NCBI GenBank assembly: GCA_036873135.1
Contig: JAPTYO010000010.1
Coordinates: 25,847,772-25,911,771, forward strand
Length of the DNA: 64,000 bases
From: Clarkia xantiana subsp. parviflora
Taxonomy: Eukaryota; Streptophyta; Magnoliopsida; Myrtales; Onagraceae
Direction of reading: 5' to 3'
Shown here: one piece after another, positions 45,915-55,832 of the stretch
Layout of the letters: each line of letters begins with the position of its first letter
Position numbering within the stretch: the first letter of the stretch is position 1
Translations under genes and position numbers: made by a program
Notes under the pieces: generated by a model
The model's database searches: none
Told to the model about the DNA's origin: nothing
Seen by the model: only the letters and a program-made list of their open reading frames with translations

Positions 45915-46350
45915 CCTCATCTGGGTTTAAAACCGGTTCTAAAGAATTATACTAAGAGCTTTTGGTCCGGATCTACCCTTGAAAACCTTGTCTTATTTTG
46001 GAAACGGTTCGAATTGGATCGGTTCCGGTCCTGTTTAGAACCAAAACCGGTTCAAAACCAGTTTGGTCCAGTTTAGAACCGTTTCTAAAGAAATATACTA
46101 ATAGTTCTTGGTCTGGTTCTCCCATTGAAAGCCTTGCTTGTTTGGAAACAGTTCGAATTGGCATGGTTTCAAACATGTTGGTTCCTAACCAGTTCGAAAC
46201 CGGTTAAAACCAATCTAGTTCAGTTAAAAATCGTTTCTAAAGAATTATACTAACAGTTCTTGGTCCGGTTCTCCCTTTAAAAACCTTATCTATTTGGAAA
46301 CTGATCGAATTTGACCAGTTCCGATCCGGACGGACCAAGTTTTTTTTTTC
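45915..46350. repeat. Tandem repeat, about 150-bp units, ACCGGTT-rich
   Basis: Three imperfect units contain GTTTCTAAAGAA.TATACTAA, AGTTCTTGGTC.GGTTCTCCC, GAAA.CCTT and GGAAAC.GTTCGAATTGG. ACCGGTT motifs recall the hAT element at 11524-12914, and the block ends CCATCCCTAACC, which resembles a hAT-type terminus. Class not certain. Confidence 0.6.
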
Positions 46351-46550
46351 CATCCCTAACCAATATATAAGCAACGAAACTCATATCTAACACAAAAATA
46401 TAAGTTAACGAGTTATAAATATTTTCTTCTACTACATCATATCCTATTTTATATATATGTACCATCAACGGTGACTGATCTCGAAATCCAGCTCCACCTC
46501 TTCAGCCATTGCCGCCGCCTCCAGCCGCACTTGCCACCACCACCAACGAC

Positions 46551-47147
46551 TAGGGATGGCAACGGGGCGGTTCAGGGCGGGTTTTCGCAGCCCCGGACCC
46601 GCCCCACGGATCGGCCTGGCTGATCCGGACCCGGGTAAGTGTACCTCCCGGGGCGGGAAAAAAATCCCGCGGGCCCCGACCCGCCCCGCCGTGAACATTT
46701 TTTATTTTTATTTTTTTTTCACTTCTCAATATTAAATACAATTTTTTTTGCCAAAATATTACATTATATATAAATTCAAACCATAAATCTAACACCAATC
46801 AAATACAAACAACAAACACATCAAATTCATCACCAAATACAAATTCAAATCCGAACACCAAATCCAAATTAACAAATCCTAATAATCTAAATATACATCT
46901 ATTTATAATTTGGTCCATGTTATTTATATAGGTACTATATTAACCATATTGTTTAGTAAATGTTACATCATATTAACATTAAAAATAAAATAAATAAATA
47001 AATATATATAGGCATTTCGGGGCGGGTCAACGGGGTCCCGCGCCCCTAGACCCGGACCCGACCCGCCACGGGTCGGCGGGTCCTCGGGTCAAAACCGGGT
47101 CGGGGCCCCGCGGGTCAGCAGGGCCCCGAGACCCGTTGCCATCCCTG
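46551..47147. mobile_element. GC-rich hAT-type MITE, 8-bp TSD
   Basis: Ends TAGGGATGGCAACGGGGCGG and CCCGTTGCCATCCCTG, flanked by a perfect CCAACGAC duplication (46543-46550 and 47148-47155). It is 597 bp with very GC-rich subterminal arms (GGGTCGGGG/CCCGCGGG motifs) and an AT-rich centre. It interrupts a GC-rich stretch (46480-46550 plus 47156-47240) that looks like the leader or first exon of a minus-strand gene. Confidence 0.88.
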
Positions 47148-47289
47148 CCAACGACCTCGACCTCCTTTCAGATACACCTGCGCCGCTCCTTTTGTCTCTT
47201 CACTTCTATTCTTCTGTCTGCTCTGGTCTGGCGGTTAATGGCTGTGTGGATTTCAAATTTTAGGTTTTAGGGTATTTTGGTTTCCCATG

Positions 47290-47427
47290 TTTTTTTAATA
47301 GTGATCCGGTGGACCGGAAAATTCACCAAAAAACCGGTTAGCTTCCTTCCCGATCTTTTGAGAGAACCAAACCGGCTAAGATACTAGTTCCCGGTTGAAC
47401 CGCCGGTCTGATTATGATAACAGTGCA
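47290..47427. repeat. ACCGG-rich repeat end, counterpart of 20585-20770
   Basis: Ends GAACCGCCGGTCTGATTATGATAACAGTGC, the reverse complement of the 20590 terminus with small changes. Interior CCGGTGGACCGG and AAACCGGCTAAG match the family. Confidence 0.5.
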
Positions 47428-47719
47428 TACAACACTACAAACAGGATTTCAGATTCTTTGAGCTATTAGTTTCCTACTTGCCCAACTGAATTTAGATGTA
47501 CATTAACTTCTGCAGGTTAATTCGCCATCTATTTATCCTGTGGTTTTATTTCGATTCTGCTCATACTCTCTTAATATCAACTACTTACGCAAATAGCAAA
47601 TCCCCCCTTCAGAATCTGTAGAGAAAGCTTCGATAAAAGTGTACTGATGGATCATTGAGCTTCCTAGCCTGTAAATGATGATATCTTTGAGGTTGGTTTA
47701 TGTCGATGTTGTGTTTCTG

Positions 47720-48350
47720 TTATCTGGGGACTCTTCTTGTCGCTTTTGATTATGATTAGTTTCGGCTCTTTGCAGTTTTCGTGTTCTTCATCTTGTCAAT
47801 TTCTCCATACCTATGAGTTAGGAATTACTCTTATAATGCTTCCGCTACTTTTGATTCTTTAGAGCAATTTGTAGTTTCCAGACTCTAGATTGTATCTTGA
47901 TCTGATGTATGTTCTATTTTCAGGACTAAATATTATCTGGGCAATTTTCTTGTCGCTTTGGATTATAATTAGTTTAGGCTCTTTGCAGTGTTCTTCGGTT
48001 TGTCGATTTCTCCATACTAATGTGTTAGGGATTACTCTTATAATGATTCTGCTACTTTTGATTTTTTGGAGCAATTTGCAATTCCCAGACTCTAGATTGT
48101 ATCTTTATCTGATGTATGTTCTAGTTTGAGGACTAATGTTATCTGGGCACTCTTCTTGCCACTTTGGATTATGATTAGTTTCGGCTCTTTGCAGTGTTCT
48201 TCGACTTGTCGATTTCTCCATACTTATGTGTTAGGGATTACTCTTATAATGCTTCTGCTACTTTTGATTCTTTGGAGCAATTTTCAATTTCCAGACTCTA
48301 GATTGTATCTTAATCTGATGTATGTTCTAGTTTCAGGACTAAATATTATA
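47720..48350. repeat. Three 206-213-bp tandem repeats upstream of the PEX3 copy
   Basis: Units start near 47720, 47933 and 48139, each beginning TTATCTGGG.A.T.TTCTTG. They share GATTA.AATTAGTTT.GGCTC, TCGATTTCTCCATAC, GGAATTACTCTTATAATG-like runs and GATGTATGTTCTA.TTT.AGGACTAA. They lie just before the first recognisable PEX3 codons, where promoter, 5' UTR or leader intron would be expected. Confidence 0.8.
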
Positions 48351-48505
48351 AGCATGTGGTATGGTTCTTATTTGATTTGGATTTTTGTTCTTAAAGGGGT
48401 TTTTGGAGAAGGAAGCGAATGAGGATTTTGATCTCTGCTGGTGTTGTGGGCAGCGGATATGTGTTGTATAAACTTTATGATGCTTATAAGAAGAAGCTTG
48501 TTGAT

Positions 48506-49640
48506 TGTTAGATCCTGACTCTTCGCGGGTCGTTGATTCAAAATCCGTCGGGTCCTTGAAGTGTTATATAGTTATGCTGACGGGTTATATGAGCTCGCGG
48601 GTGTCCGATAGTCGGGGTGTCTGAGTGTCGGACAGTCGGAGTGTCGGAGATGTGCAAGCCCTTAAAATGGCTTAGTGTTCGACTTTCAGATTGTCGAAGG
48701 TTTGCAAGCCCTTAAAATAGCTAAGTATCTGACTGTCGGACTGTCGGAGGTTTGCAAGCCCTTAAAATGGCTAAGTATCTGACGGTCGGGCTGTCAGAGG
48801 TTCGCAAGCCCTTAAAATGGCTAAGTATCTGACTGTCAGATTGTCGGAGGTTTGCAAGCCTTTAAAATGGTTAACTGTCGGTATATGTAGTTGTTCATAC
48901 ATCCTGTCGTTCGTATGTCAGATCGGATCGTTGAGACTTTCAAGCATCGGGACATCACTCCAATGCAGTCCGCGCGCGCTCCTCCTTACTCCTGCAAAAG
49001 GGGCAACATCGAGACCACCTAGGAGGGGGGTGGTACTCGATAAACCCTCTCTGATGCCTAATCAGTACATCGTTCTAGAGAGATAAAGTAGAGAGAAGGC
49101 AGAGCATAAATATTTCAAGTCACATCAACTTAGTAAATGAATAGGGGTGGAGTTCTATATATAGGATCAAAAGAGATTAAGGCGGTTAATGATACCGTTA
49201 ACTTCTAAACGAGCACAGTTAACAAATAATAAATGGATTAAGCCCTTTGTAAGCATGGAGAAGGTTCGTGATATTTTCTAAGTGTCGGACGTGCAAAGTG
49301 AGGTCGGGTCGTCACGAGTGACGGCTTGAAGGACAGTGTTCCGGACGTCGCGCACACCCCTTGGGCGGGAATATCGCGTGTCGGAGGAACGTCGGGACCT
49401 TCGGGGTCGGACGGGAGGTCCGACCCCGGAGGATTGGGATCAGACCTGGCTGGTCCGATTTCTCCTAAGGGAGAGATCCGACCCTGCAAAATATCCGGGC
49501 GGGCGTTTTTTTTTCTCATCTGGACCATTTCGCTGCGGGTGACGTGTTCGGGTCAAAGTTTCAATTTACAATCATTCATGGGGTGATTAAAATAATACAG
49601 TTCGAATGAAAACTGGTCTAAATTGAGCATATATCCATCA
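48506..49640 (-). repeat. Left LTR (3' LTR by element polarity)
   Basis: TGTTAGATCC...TATATCCATCA. It contains five copies of a unit of about 50 bp (GCAAGCCCTTAAAATGGCTA) at about 48655-48880, against six in the other LTR. On the minus strand, GATCCTATATATAGAACTCC (about 49150-49170) is a likely TATA box. Confidence 0.9.
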
Positions 49641-49654
49641 CATGCCCCCGAGTC
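49641..49654 (-). promoter_or_regulatory. Polypurine tract of the retrotransposon
   Basis: On the minus strand GACTCGGGGGCATG abuts the LTR start TGATGGATAT, the expected second-strand priming site. The same G-run-then-TGATGG layout precedes the LTR at 16247. Confidence 0.65.
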
Positions 49655-51928
49655 AACCAATGGCTTAACCCTTGATTGACTCTATTTTACGATAGGATAG
49701 CACACTCAATTCGATCCCGTGATTTTACCTCTTGATGAATCTGTCGCATGTCCATAATCGTACTGCCGTGTCTTATCCTCATTTCTCGGGACAAGAAAAA
49801 TTCAAACATTAGCACATACATGTATATATTCCGACATGTATGCGAGAGATGCGGGCATGTCGAAAATCATGTTTTCCTATATCTATGTCTAAAAACACGA
49901 GTTAGGAAAGGTGAATGACGGAATCATGATAATAGAAAAATGAGAATTTGATTCATGTCGGCATGCACGTGTGAAGTGATTCTATATATGGAAAATATGC
50001 TAATCATGTGTGGAAAATTTCTAAGTATGGGATAGACAATAAATGAACATAGGTGTAAAAATGACATATCATGGACATGGATGTGTTGTACTAGCATACA
50101 TGCGAGTAAAATCACAACTACTGGATCAGGTGTAAACATGTTGCAATCATAGACAAGAATGTGCGAACGTCGAGTGTGCGCGTGTGCGAGCGTCGGGGTT
50201 ACCAACGTAATGCAGTTATACACATGTGTATGAGTGTATTGAGTGTGTACATGGACGTAAGCATGAATACATGACAATTATGAATGTCTAAGTGTTGAAC
50301 ACGTGTGAACATGAGAAGGTGTGAGCTAACATGCATATGGATGCAAGCATGGATATAGACACGAGTGTAAACGTGTTGCGATCATGGGTGCAGGAATGCA
50401 AGCATAAACATGTTGTAATCATAAGTGTGGATAGAGGCATTGACGCATTCATGGATGTAAATCGCAAATATGAACGTAAGTGTAAGGGTGAAAGTATACT
50501 CCATTTTTTATCCAAGAGTGTGAACTCCGTGGCTTCACGAGGCACAACGTTTTGCCTACCATGTAGTAGTGCGAGCATTTTTAGCCTCGGCTCTTGACAG
50601 GTGTGACATTTTCCTTCATTTGTTGGAGCGTGTGCATGGTTCTTGAACCTTGCCCTCCGATTCATTTTATATATACACGGGGGCGAAAATACTTACAAAC
50701 TTTCTTCTTGCCCTTTATGCGAAAGGGGTCTACCGACACATGTTGAGGGTTGTCCCTCCCCTAGGATGTGTTAGAGCACTGCTCCTCCTTGCATTTTGAT
50801 CGTGGAATCTTTCGGCCAACAGCTTCTCTTTCATAACTCGGCGTCGAGGTTGCCCCCGTAGTAGGCATGCCCTGTATTTCCATGAGAAGGAGTCGATGGC
50901 GTCGGTCGCATTTTGTGACCTACATGTGTAGAGTTGCCTATGCATGGAGTTGCCCCCGTAGTAGGCGTGTTTGCATTTCGGATGCGGGGTGTTAGTCTTT
51001 TTGCCGACTGTCATTTTATGACTTGTATGCATCATACCACCCGCCGTAGCGGGTCTGTTCGTTGTCTTGAGTGTAGGGCGTTGTTCTTAGCGTCGGCTAC
51101 ACTTATAGCATGCTCGCACAGGGTTATCCTTGTGACGGGCACACTTAAACTCTGGATGCGAGGTGTTGTACCTCATGTTGGTACGTTGGTGCGCACGTGT
51201 GTTGTGATGTGCCTGTTATACTTAACTTCTGAAAGTGAGTTGTTACTCGTCGTGCTGAAATGTCAACGCGCGTGCACTGCACTTCCCCCGTAGCGGTTAT
51301 ACTTAACTTCTGAAAGTGAGGTGCTAAACCTCATGTTGATGTGTCAATGCGTGTGTACACTATGCTGCTCCTGTGGTTGGTATGCCTTGCGTATGTCCCT
51401 CAATTGACTTACGTAAGGGGATGAACATGAGTGCGTGTCCACTTCTTGATTGGAGAGAGAAGCACGATTTCTTCCGATCAGAAAGAAAATACCCCTTGTG
51501 GTGGCTCAGTTTGGAAAGCGTTTTTTCAACTTGTTGCGAGTCCCGAGGCTGACTGATATCACCCTTTGGTCGGGTGTACGTTGCAGTTGAAAGTCGATCC
51601 ATGCGAAAGGGCATGTGATCACGTTTCTTACCTAGGTCGCCCCATCCTTTTTAGTGGAGGGTCGTAGGAGGGTTTTATTCACGTGACTCCAACTCTTTTA
51701 ATTTTGAGTGAGTTGAGGTGCCTTGTTATTCGTTTGTGATCTTGAGTCGTTCATCGTTCCTTTCTATGTCATGGGGAATGAGATTGATTCATTGTTGTGT
51801 TGATTCTCCTCAGGGGTTCTCCCCCCTCTAGGGATCAATCTCTTTCCAGAGTCTATCTTCATTCTTAAGAGACACTTTTTCGCTTTTGTGTCGTGTCATT
51901 ATGTTTTGTTGCGTTCGACCATATTCTT

Positions 51929-52215
51929 ATGTCGATATTTTGATCTTCTCTCCTCGTTTTCGGAGCAGGTGTACCCGAGTTGGCTTGGAGGTTGTAATGA
52001 TTTTTTGCTGCTCTTACTATCTATTATTATTTGCTGGTCTCCTCATATATATTTCGTCTGTTTCATTCTTATGTCGATATTTTGATCTTCTCTCCTCTTT
52101 TTCGGAGCAGGTGTACCCGAGTTGGCTTGGAGGTTGTAATGATTTGTTGCTGCTCTTATTGTCTATTATTGTTTGCTGGTCTCCTCATATATTTCTTCTG
52201 TTTCATCTTCGTGTA
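51929..52215. repeat. 142-bp tandem duplication in the retrotransposon interior
   Basis: Two copies start TATGTCGATATTTTGATCTT (51929 and 52071) and share GGTGTACCCGAGTTGGCTTG. The second is slightly diverged. Confidence 0.8.
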
Positions 52216-52544
52216 GGTTTGACGACTTTGAAGGTGTCTTTGGCATATCTATGGGGTCATGTGATTAACCCTTGTGTTGAAGTACTTGCTTTTGGTGATG
52301 GGTGTAATCATCGCCTTTCATTGAGGTTCCTTTATTTTGCCATGGCTCCCATTAAGATAGAGAGGTTGTCTTCGTAATGAAGATATCTCCTACCTTGTAT
52401 CATCCAGGAAGGTTGAAATATAAGTGCAGACCTTTGATGAGTATATGAAGGGTATTGATTTTCCATTTGTCTTGGATGTAGGTTAGATGTAAGCTCTTTA
52501 GCGTCTTCGTAATGTATGTACTTGATAGCTGTTTCGTGGTGTGT

Positions 52545-52740
52545 TGATATGATAGCCACTTCTCGGTGTGTGGACATGATAGCCACTTCGTAGTGTATGG
52601 ACATGATAGCCACTTCGCGATGTGTGGACATTATAGCCACTTTGCGATGTGTGGACTTGATAGCCACTTCGTAGTGTGTGGACGTGAAAGCAACTTCGCG
52701 ATGTGTGGACATGATAGCCACTTTGCGATGTATGTAGTTG
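52545..52740. repeat. 27-bp minisatellite in the retrotransposon interior
   Basis: About seven units of GATAGCCACTTCG.GATGTGTGGACAT. Units are contiguous without unique spacers, so this is not a CRISPR-like array. Confidence 0.85.
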
Positions 52741-53284
52741 TATTTTTGCATTCCGTACTCATTGGCGAACCTTTCATGAATGTTTTAACATTATTTTCCT
52801 ATATTATGAGTAGTATTTCATACCTTCGTTGCTATAGTTGCCTTTTGTTTGAGCTATGTCAGTTGGATTTTGTCCCCGTGTCTCGTCTTGTCGGACGTTG
52901 TATCCTTTATGTTTTTGGGATGTCCCCTTCATGATTTGTGCTTTGCAATGTGCAAAGGTGATGCTTGTCGAAAGTCGTATTTGACGATGTTCTAGTCAGA
53001 TGCAAGCAGAGGTCATGCGAGGACGACATGTAGGACATAATGCAGGCAAAGGTCGTGTAAGGGCGACATGCAAGATAGTAAAGTTTGTCAGAGGTCACAT
53101 TGGGCGACTTGTAAGACACTTCTTTTTCATAGTTCGTTTTGCATGACTTGTGATTTGCTTGCCTATTGTCGTGTTTCTTCTCTTTTTTGGAGTGTCCTTT
53201 CATTACTCCACTTGACTTTTATCATGCCTGCATTTTCATTATAATCATACTTGCATTTTTCATGTAATCTTACTTGTATAAAAT

Positions 53285-53825
53285 AAGGTTTTCTTAGGAT
53301 ACGTTCTTGATGTCGAAAAATGTTCGCGAGATCGGCTCCCGGATGGCACATAGTGTTGTTGCAGTTTAGAACTGCTATCAAGATACGCTCTTGGGGGCGT
53401 TAAAATTTGTTCGCAGGATAGGCTCCTGGATGGCACAGAATGTGATCGCAGTGTATGAACTGCTTTCAAGATACGCTTTTGTGGGCGTCGACAACTGTTC
53501 GCAAGATAGGCTCCTGGAAGGCACAGATCGCAAGATAGGCTCCTGGAAGGCGCATGGTGTATTTGCAGTGTATGAACTGCTTTCAAGATACGCTCTTGGG
53601 TGAGTCGAAAACTGTTCGCATGATTGGCTCCTGGAGGGCACAGAATATGGTCGCAGTATAAAACTACTCTCAAGATACGCTATTGGGGGCGTCAAAAACT
53701 GTTCGCGGGACTGGCTCCTGGAGGGCACAGAATGTGGTCGTAGTATAAAACTACTCTCAAGATACGCTCTTGGGGGCGTCGAAAATTGTTCGCAGGATAG
53801 GCTCCTGGAGGGCACAAAATGTGAC
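53285..53825. repeat. Irregular tandem repeat (81-116 bp) in the retrotransposon interior
   Basis: Repeated phrases CAAGATACGCTCTTGGGGGC, CTGTTCGCAGGATAGGCTCC and TGGAGGGCACAGAATGTG recur at 53388, 53469, 53585, 53671 and 53758. The minus-strand frames of 137-145 codons across it are repeat translations. Confidence 0.8.
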
Positions 53826-54618
53826 TTTTACCTGATGGTATTTTCTAGGCAGGATGTGTCCTTGGTAAGTCGTCTGAATCTTTACTTGAGTTTTCTTCTT
53901 ACGATATTGCATGTTACCTATCTTTTCCCTGAGTGTGGGAGATCACCTTTCGAGGGTGATGCTTGTATGTTGTCGACTTAGGGCGAGTCCGTACAGGGGG
54001 GTTGAGGTTGTTTCCTTCTTATGTGACTTTTCTAGGGGTAGTATCGTGTGTTCTTGTTACCTTTTGCTTCTAATCTCCACTTCTATATTTAGGTGGAGTA
54101 CCAAGCACTTGTTCATTTGGTGCCCCCCCCCCCCCAAGTTTTTTTGTGGTCACACCGTCTTTCATGTTTTGCCGTTGAAGACCCTTTGTTTATTTCCTTG
54201 ATTTAGTACCCCTCATGCTTGAGGCTCCCTACTCTTGTGTTTTCTTGAATATGCCTGCTTACATTGGTGTGATGGGTGCCCTTTACATCAATTACTCTCT
54301 CTCATGCTTGTTTGCTTCAATCATAGCCATGGTTTGAGCCATACTCTTGTCGGATGTATCTCTTGGAGTTGGGAGGGAAGCTTTTGCTTTTGGGTGGGAG
54401 CGATTTTCGTTCTTCATATTTCATGTGTCTTCAAGTTTTCTTCCTTGGTTATGCCTTCTTTACGGGTGTCAACTCTTGCTTTAGCTTCTTTCAACATTTA
54501 GGTAGGATGTTTGGTTCTTGCGTTTCTTTGCTTCCCCCTCTTGATGTGAGAGTTGGGATGGGGGTGGTGAAGTATTGTTGTTAGTGCTCATGGTTTGCTT
54601 GTCATGGCTTCTTGTTCG

Positions 54619-54639
54619 AAGCTCACAGACGGCACCAAG
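54619..54639 (-). promoter_or_regulatory. Primer-binding-site-like region of the retrotransposon
   Basis: Read on the minus strand immediately after the LTR end (GGATCTAACA) comes CTTGGTGCCGTCTGTGAGC. Starting with TGG 2-3 nt from the LTR is the expected position for tRNA priming, and TGGYGCCGTCTGTG is a recurrent phrase at this position in plant gypsy elements. The tRNA is not identified. Confidence 0.6.
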
Positions 54640-55832
54640 TGTTAGATCCCGACTATTTGCGGGTCGTTGATTCGAAATTCGTCGGGTCCTTGAAGTTTTG
54701 TGTAGTTATGCTGACGGGTTATCTGAGCTCGCGGGTGTCCGACAGTCGGGGTGTCTGAGTGTCGGACAGTCGGAGTGTCGGAGACTTGCAAGCCCTTAAA
54801 ATGGCTAAGGGTCCGACTTTCGGATTGTCGAAGGTTTGAAAACCCTTAAAATGTCTAAGTATCTGTCTGTCGGACTGTCATAGGTTTTTCAAGCCCTTAA
54901 AATGGCTAAGTATCTGACTGTCGGACTGTCAGAGGTTTGCAAGCCCTTAAAATGGCTAAATATTTGACTTTCGGACTGTCGGAGGTTTGCAAGCCCTTAA
55001 AATGGCTAAGTATCTGACTGTTGGATTGTCGGAGGTTTGCAAGCCCTTAAAATGGCTAAGTGTATGACTGTCGTTATATGTAGTTGTTCATACATCCCGT
55101 CGTTCGTATGTCAGATCGGATCGTTGAGACTTCCAAGCGTTGGGACATCACTCATATGTAGTTCGCGCGCGCTGCTCCTAACTTCTGCAAAAGGGGCAAC
55201 ATCGAGACCACCGAGGAGGGGGGTGGTACTCGATGAACCCTCTCCGATGCCTAAATGAGTACATCGTTCTAGAGAGATAAAATAGAGAGAAGGCAGAGCA
55301 TAAATATTTCAAGTCACATCAACTTAGTAAATGAATAGGGGTGGAGTTCTATATATAGGCTCAAAGGAGATTAAGGCGGTTAATGACACCGTTAACTACT
55401 AATCGAGCACAGTTAACAAATAACAAAAGGGATTAAGCCCTTAGTAAGCATGGAGAAGGTTCGTGATATTTTCTAAGTGTCGGACGTGCAAAGTGAGGTC
55501 GGGTCGTCACAAGGGACGGTTTGAAGGATAGTGTTCCGGACGTCGCGCACACCCCTTGGGCGGGAATATCGCGTGCCGGAGGAACGTCGGGACCTTCGGG
55601 GTCGGACGGGAGGTCCGACCCCGGAGGATTGGGATCAGACATGGCTGATCCGATTTCTCCTAAGGGAGAGATCGGACCTGGCAAAATATTCGGGTGGCCG
55701 TGTTTTCTCTAGTCCGGACCATTTCGCTGCTGGTGACGTGTTCGAATCAAATTTCGATTTACAATCATTCAGGGGTGATTAAAATAATACAGTCTGAATG
55801 AAAATGGGTCTAAATTGAGCGTATATCCATCA
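54640..55832 (-). repeat. Right LTR (5' LTR by element polarity)
   Basis: TGTTAGATCCCGACT...ATATCCATCA. Six units of the 50-bp repeat make it 58 bp longer than the left LTR. On the minus strand the TATA-like TATATATAGAACTCC (about 55340-55360) should drive transcription of the element, away from its TGATGG start. Confidence 0.9.

Larger units (their letters stand above)
48506..55832 (-). mobile_element. Gypsy-type non-autonomous LTR retrotransposon (LARD-like), TSD TTGAT
   Basis: Two LTRs of 1135 and 1193 bp flank 5.0 kb of internal DNA. The host duplication is TTGAT (48501-48505 and 55833-55837). The primer-binding-like site next to the right LTR and the purine tract next to the left LTR set transcription on the minus strand. 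The interior holds arrays of tandem repeats and short frames only; no gag, protease, reverse transcriptase, RNase H or integrase motif is visible. This is a large retrotransposon derivative that needs another element's proteins. The LTRs differ by many substitutions and one repeat unit, so the insertion is not very recent. Confidence 0.9.

Noticed and set aside
48126..48422. 98-codon hydrophobic ORF as a membrane protein gene
   Set aside because: It is a translation of the 206-bp tandem repeats; similar ORFs occur in the neighbouring units.
52545..52740. CRISPR-like regular repeats
   Set aside because: Units are contiguous 27-bp tandem copies without unique spacers, in a plant retrotransposon.
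53260..53815. Minus-strand ORFs of 137-145 codons with repeated SRSLSCEQ
   Set aside because: They are translations of a tandem repeat inside the LTR retrotransposon; the frame shifts between units.
49238..55782. Nearly identical ORF sets at 49238-49586 and 55433-55782 as a duplicated gene
   Set aside because: They are the same positions of the two LTRs of one retrotransposon.
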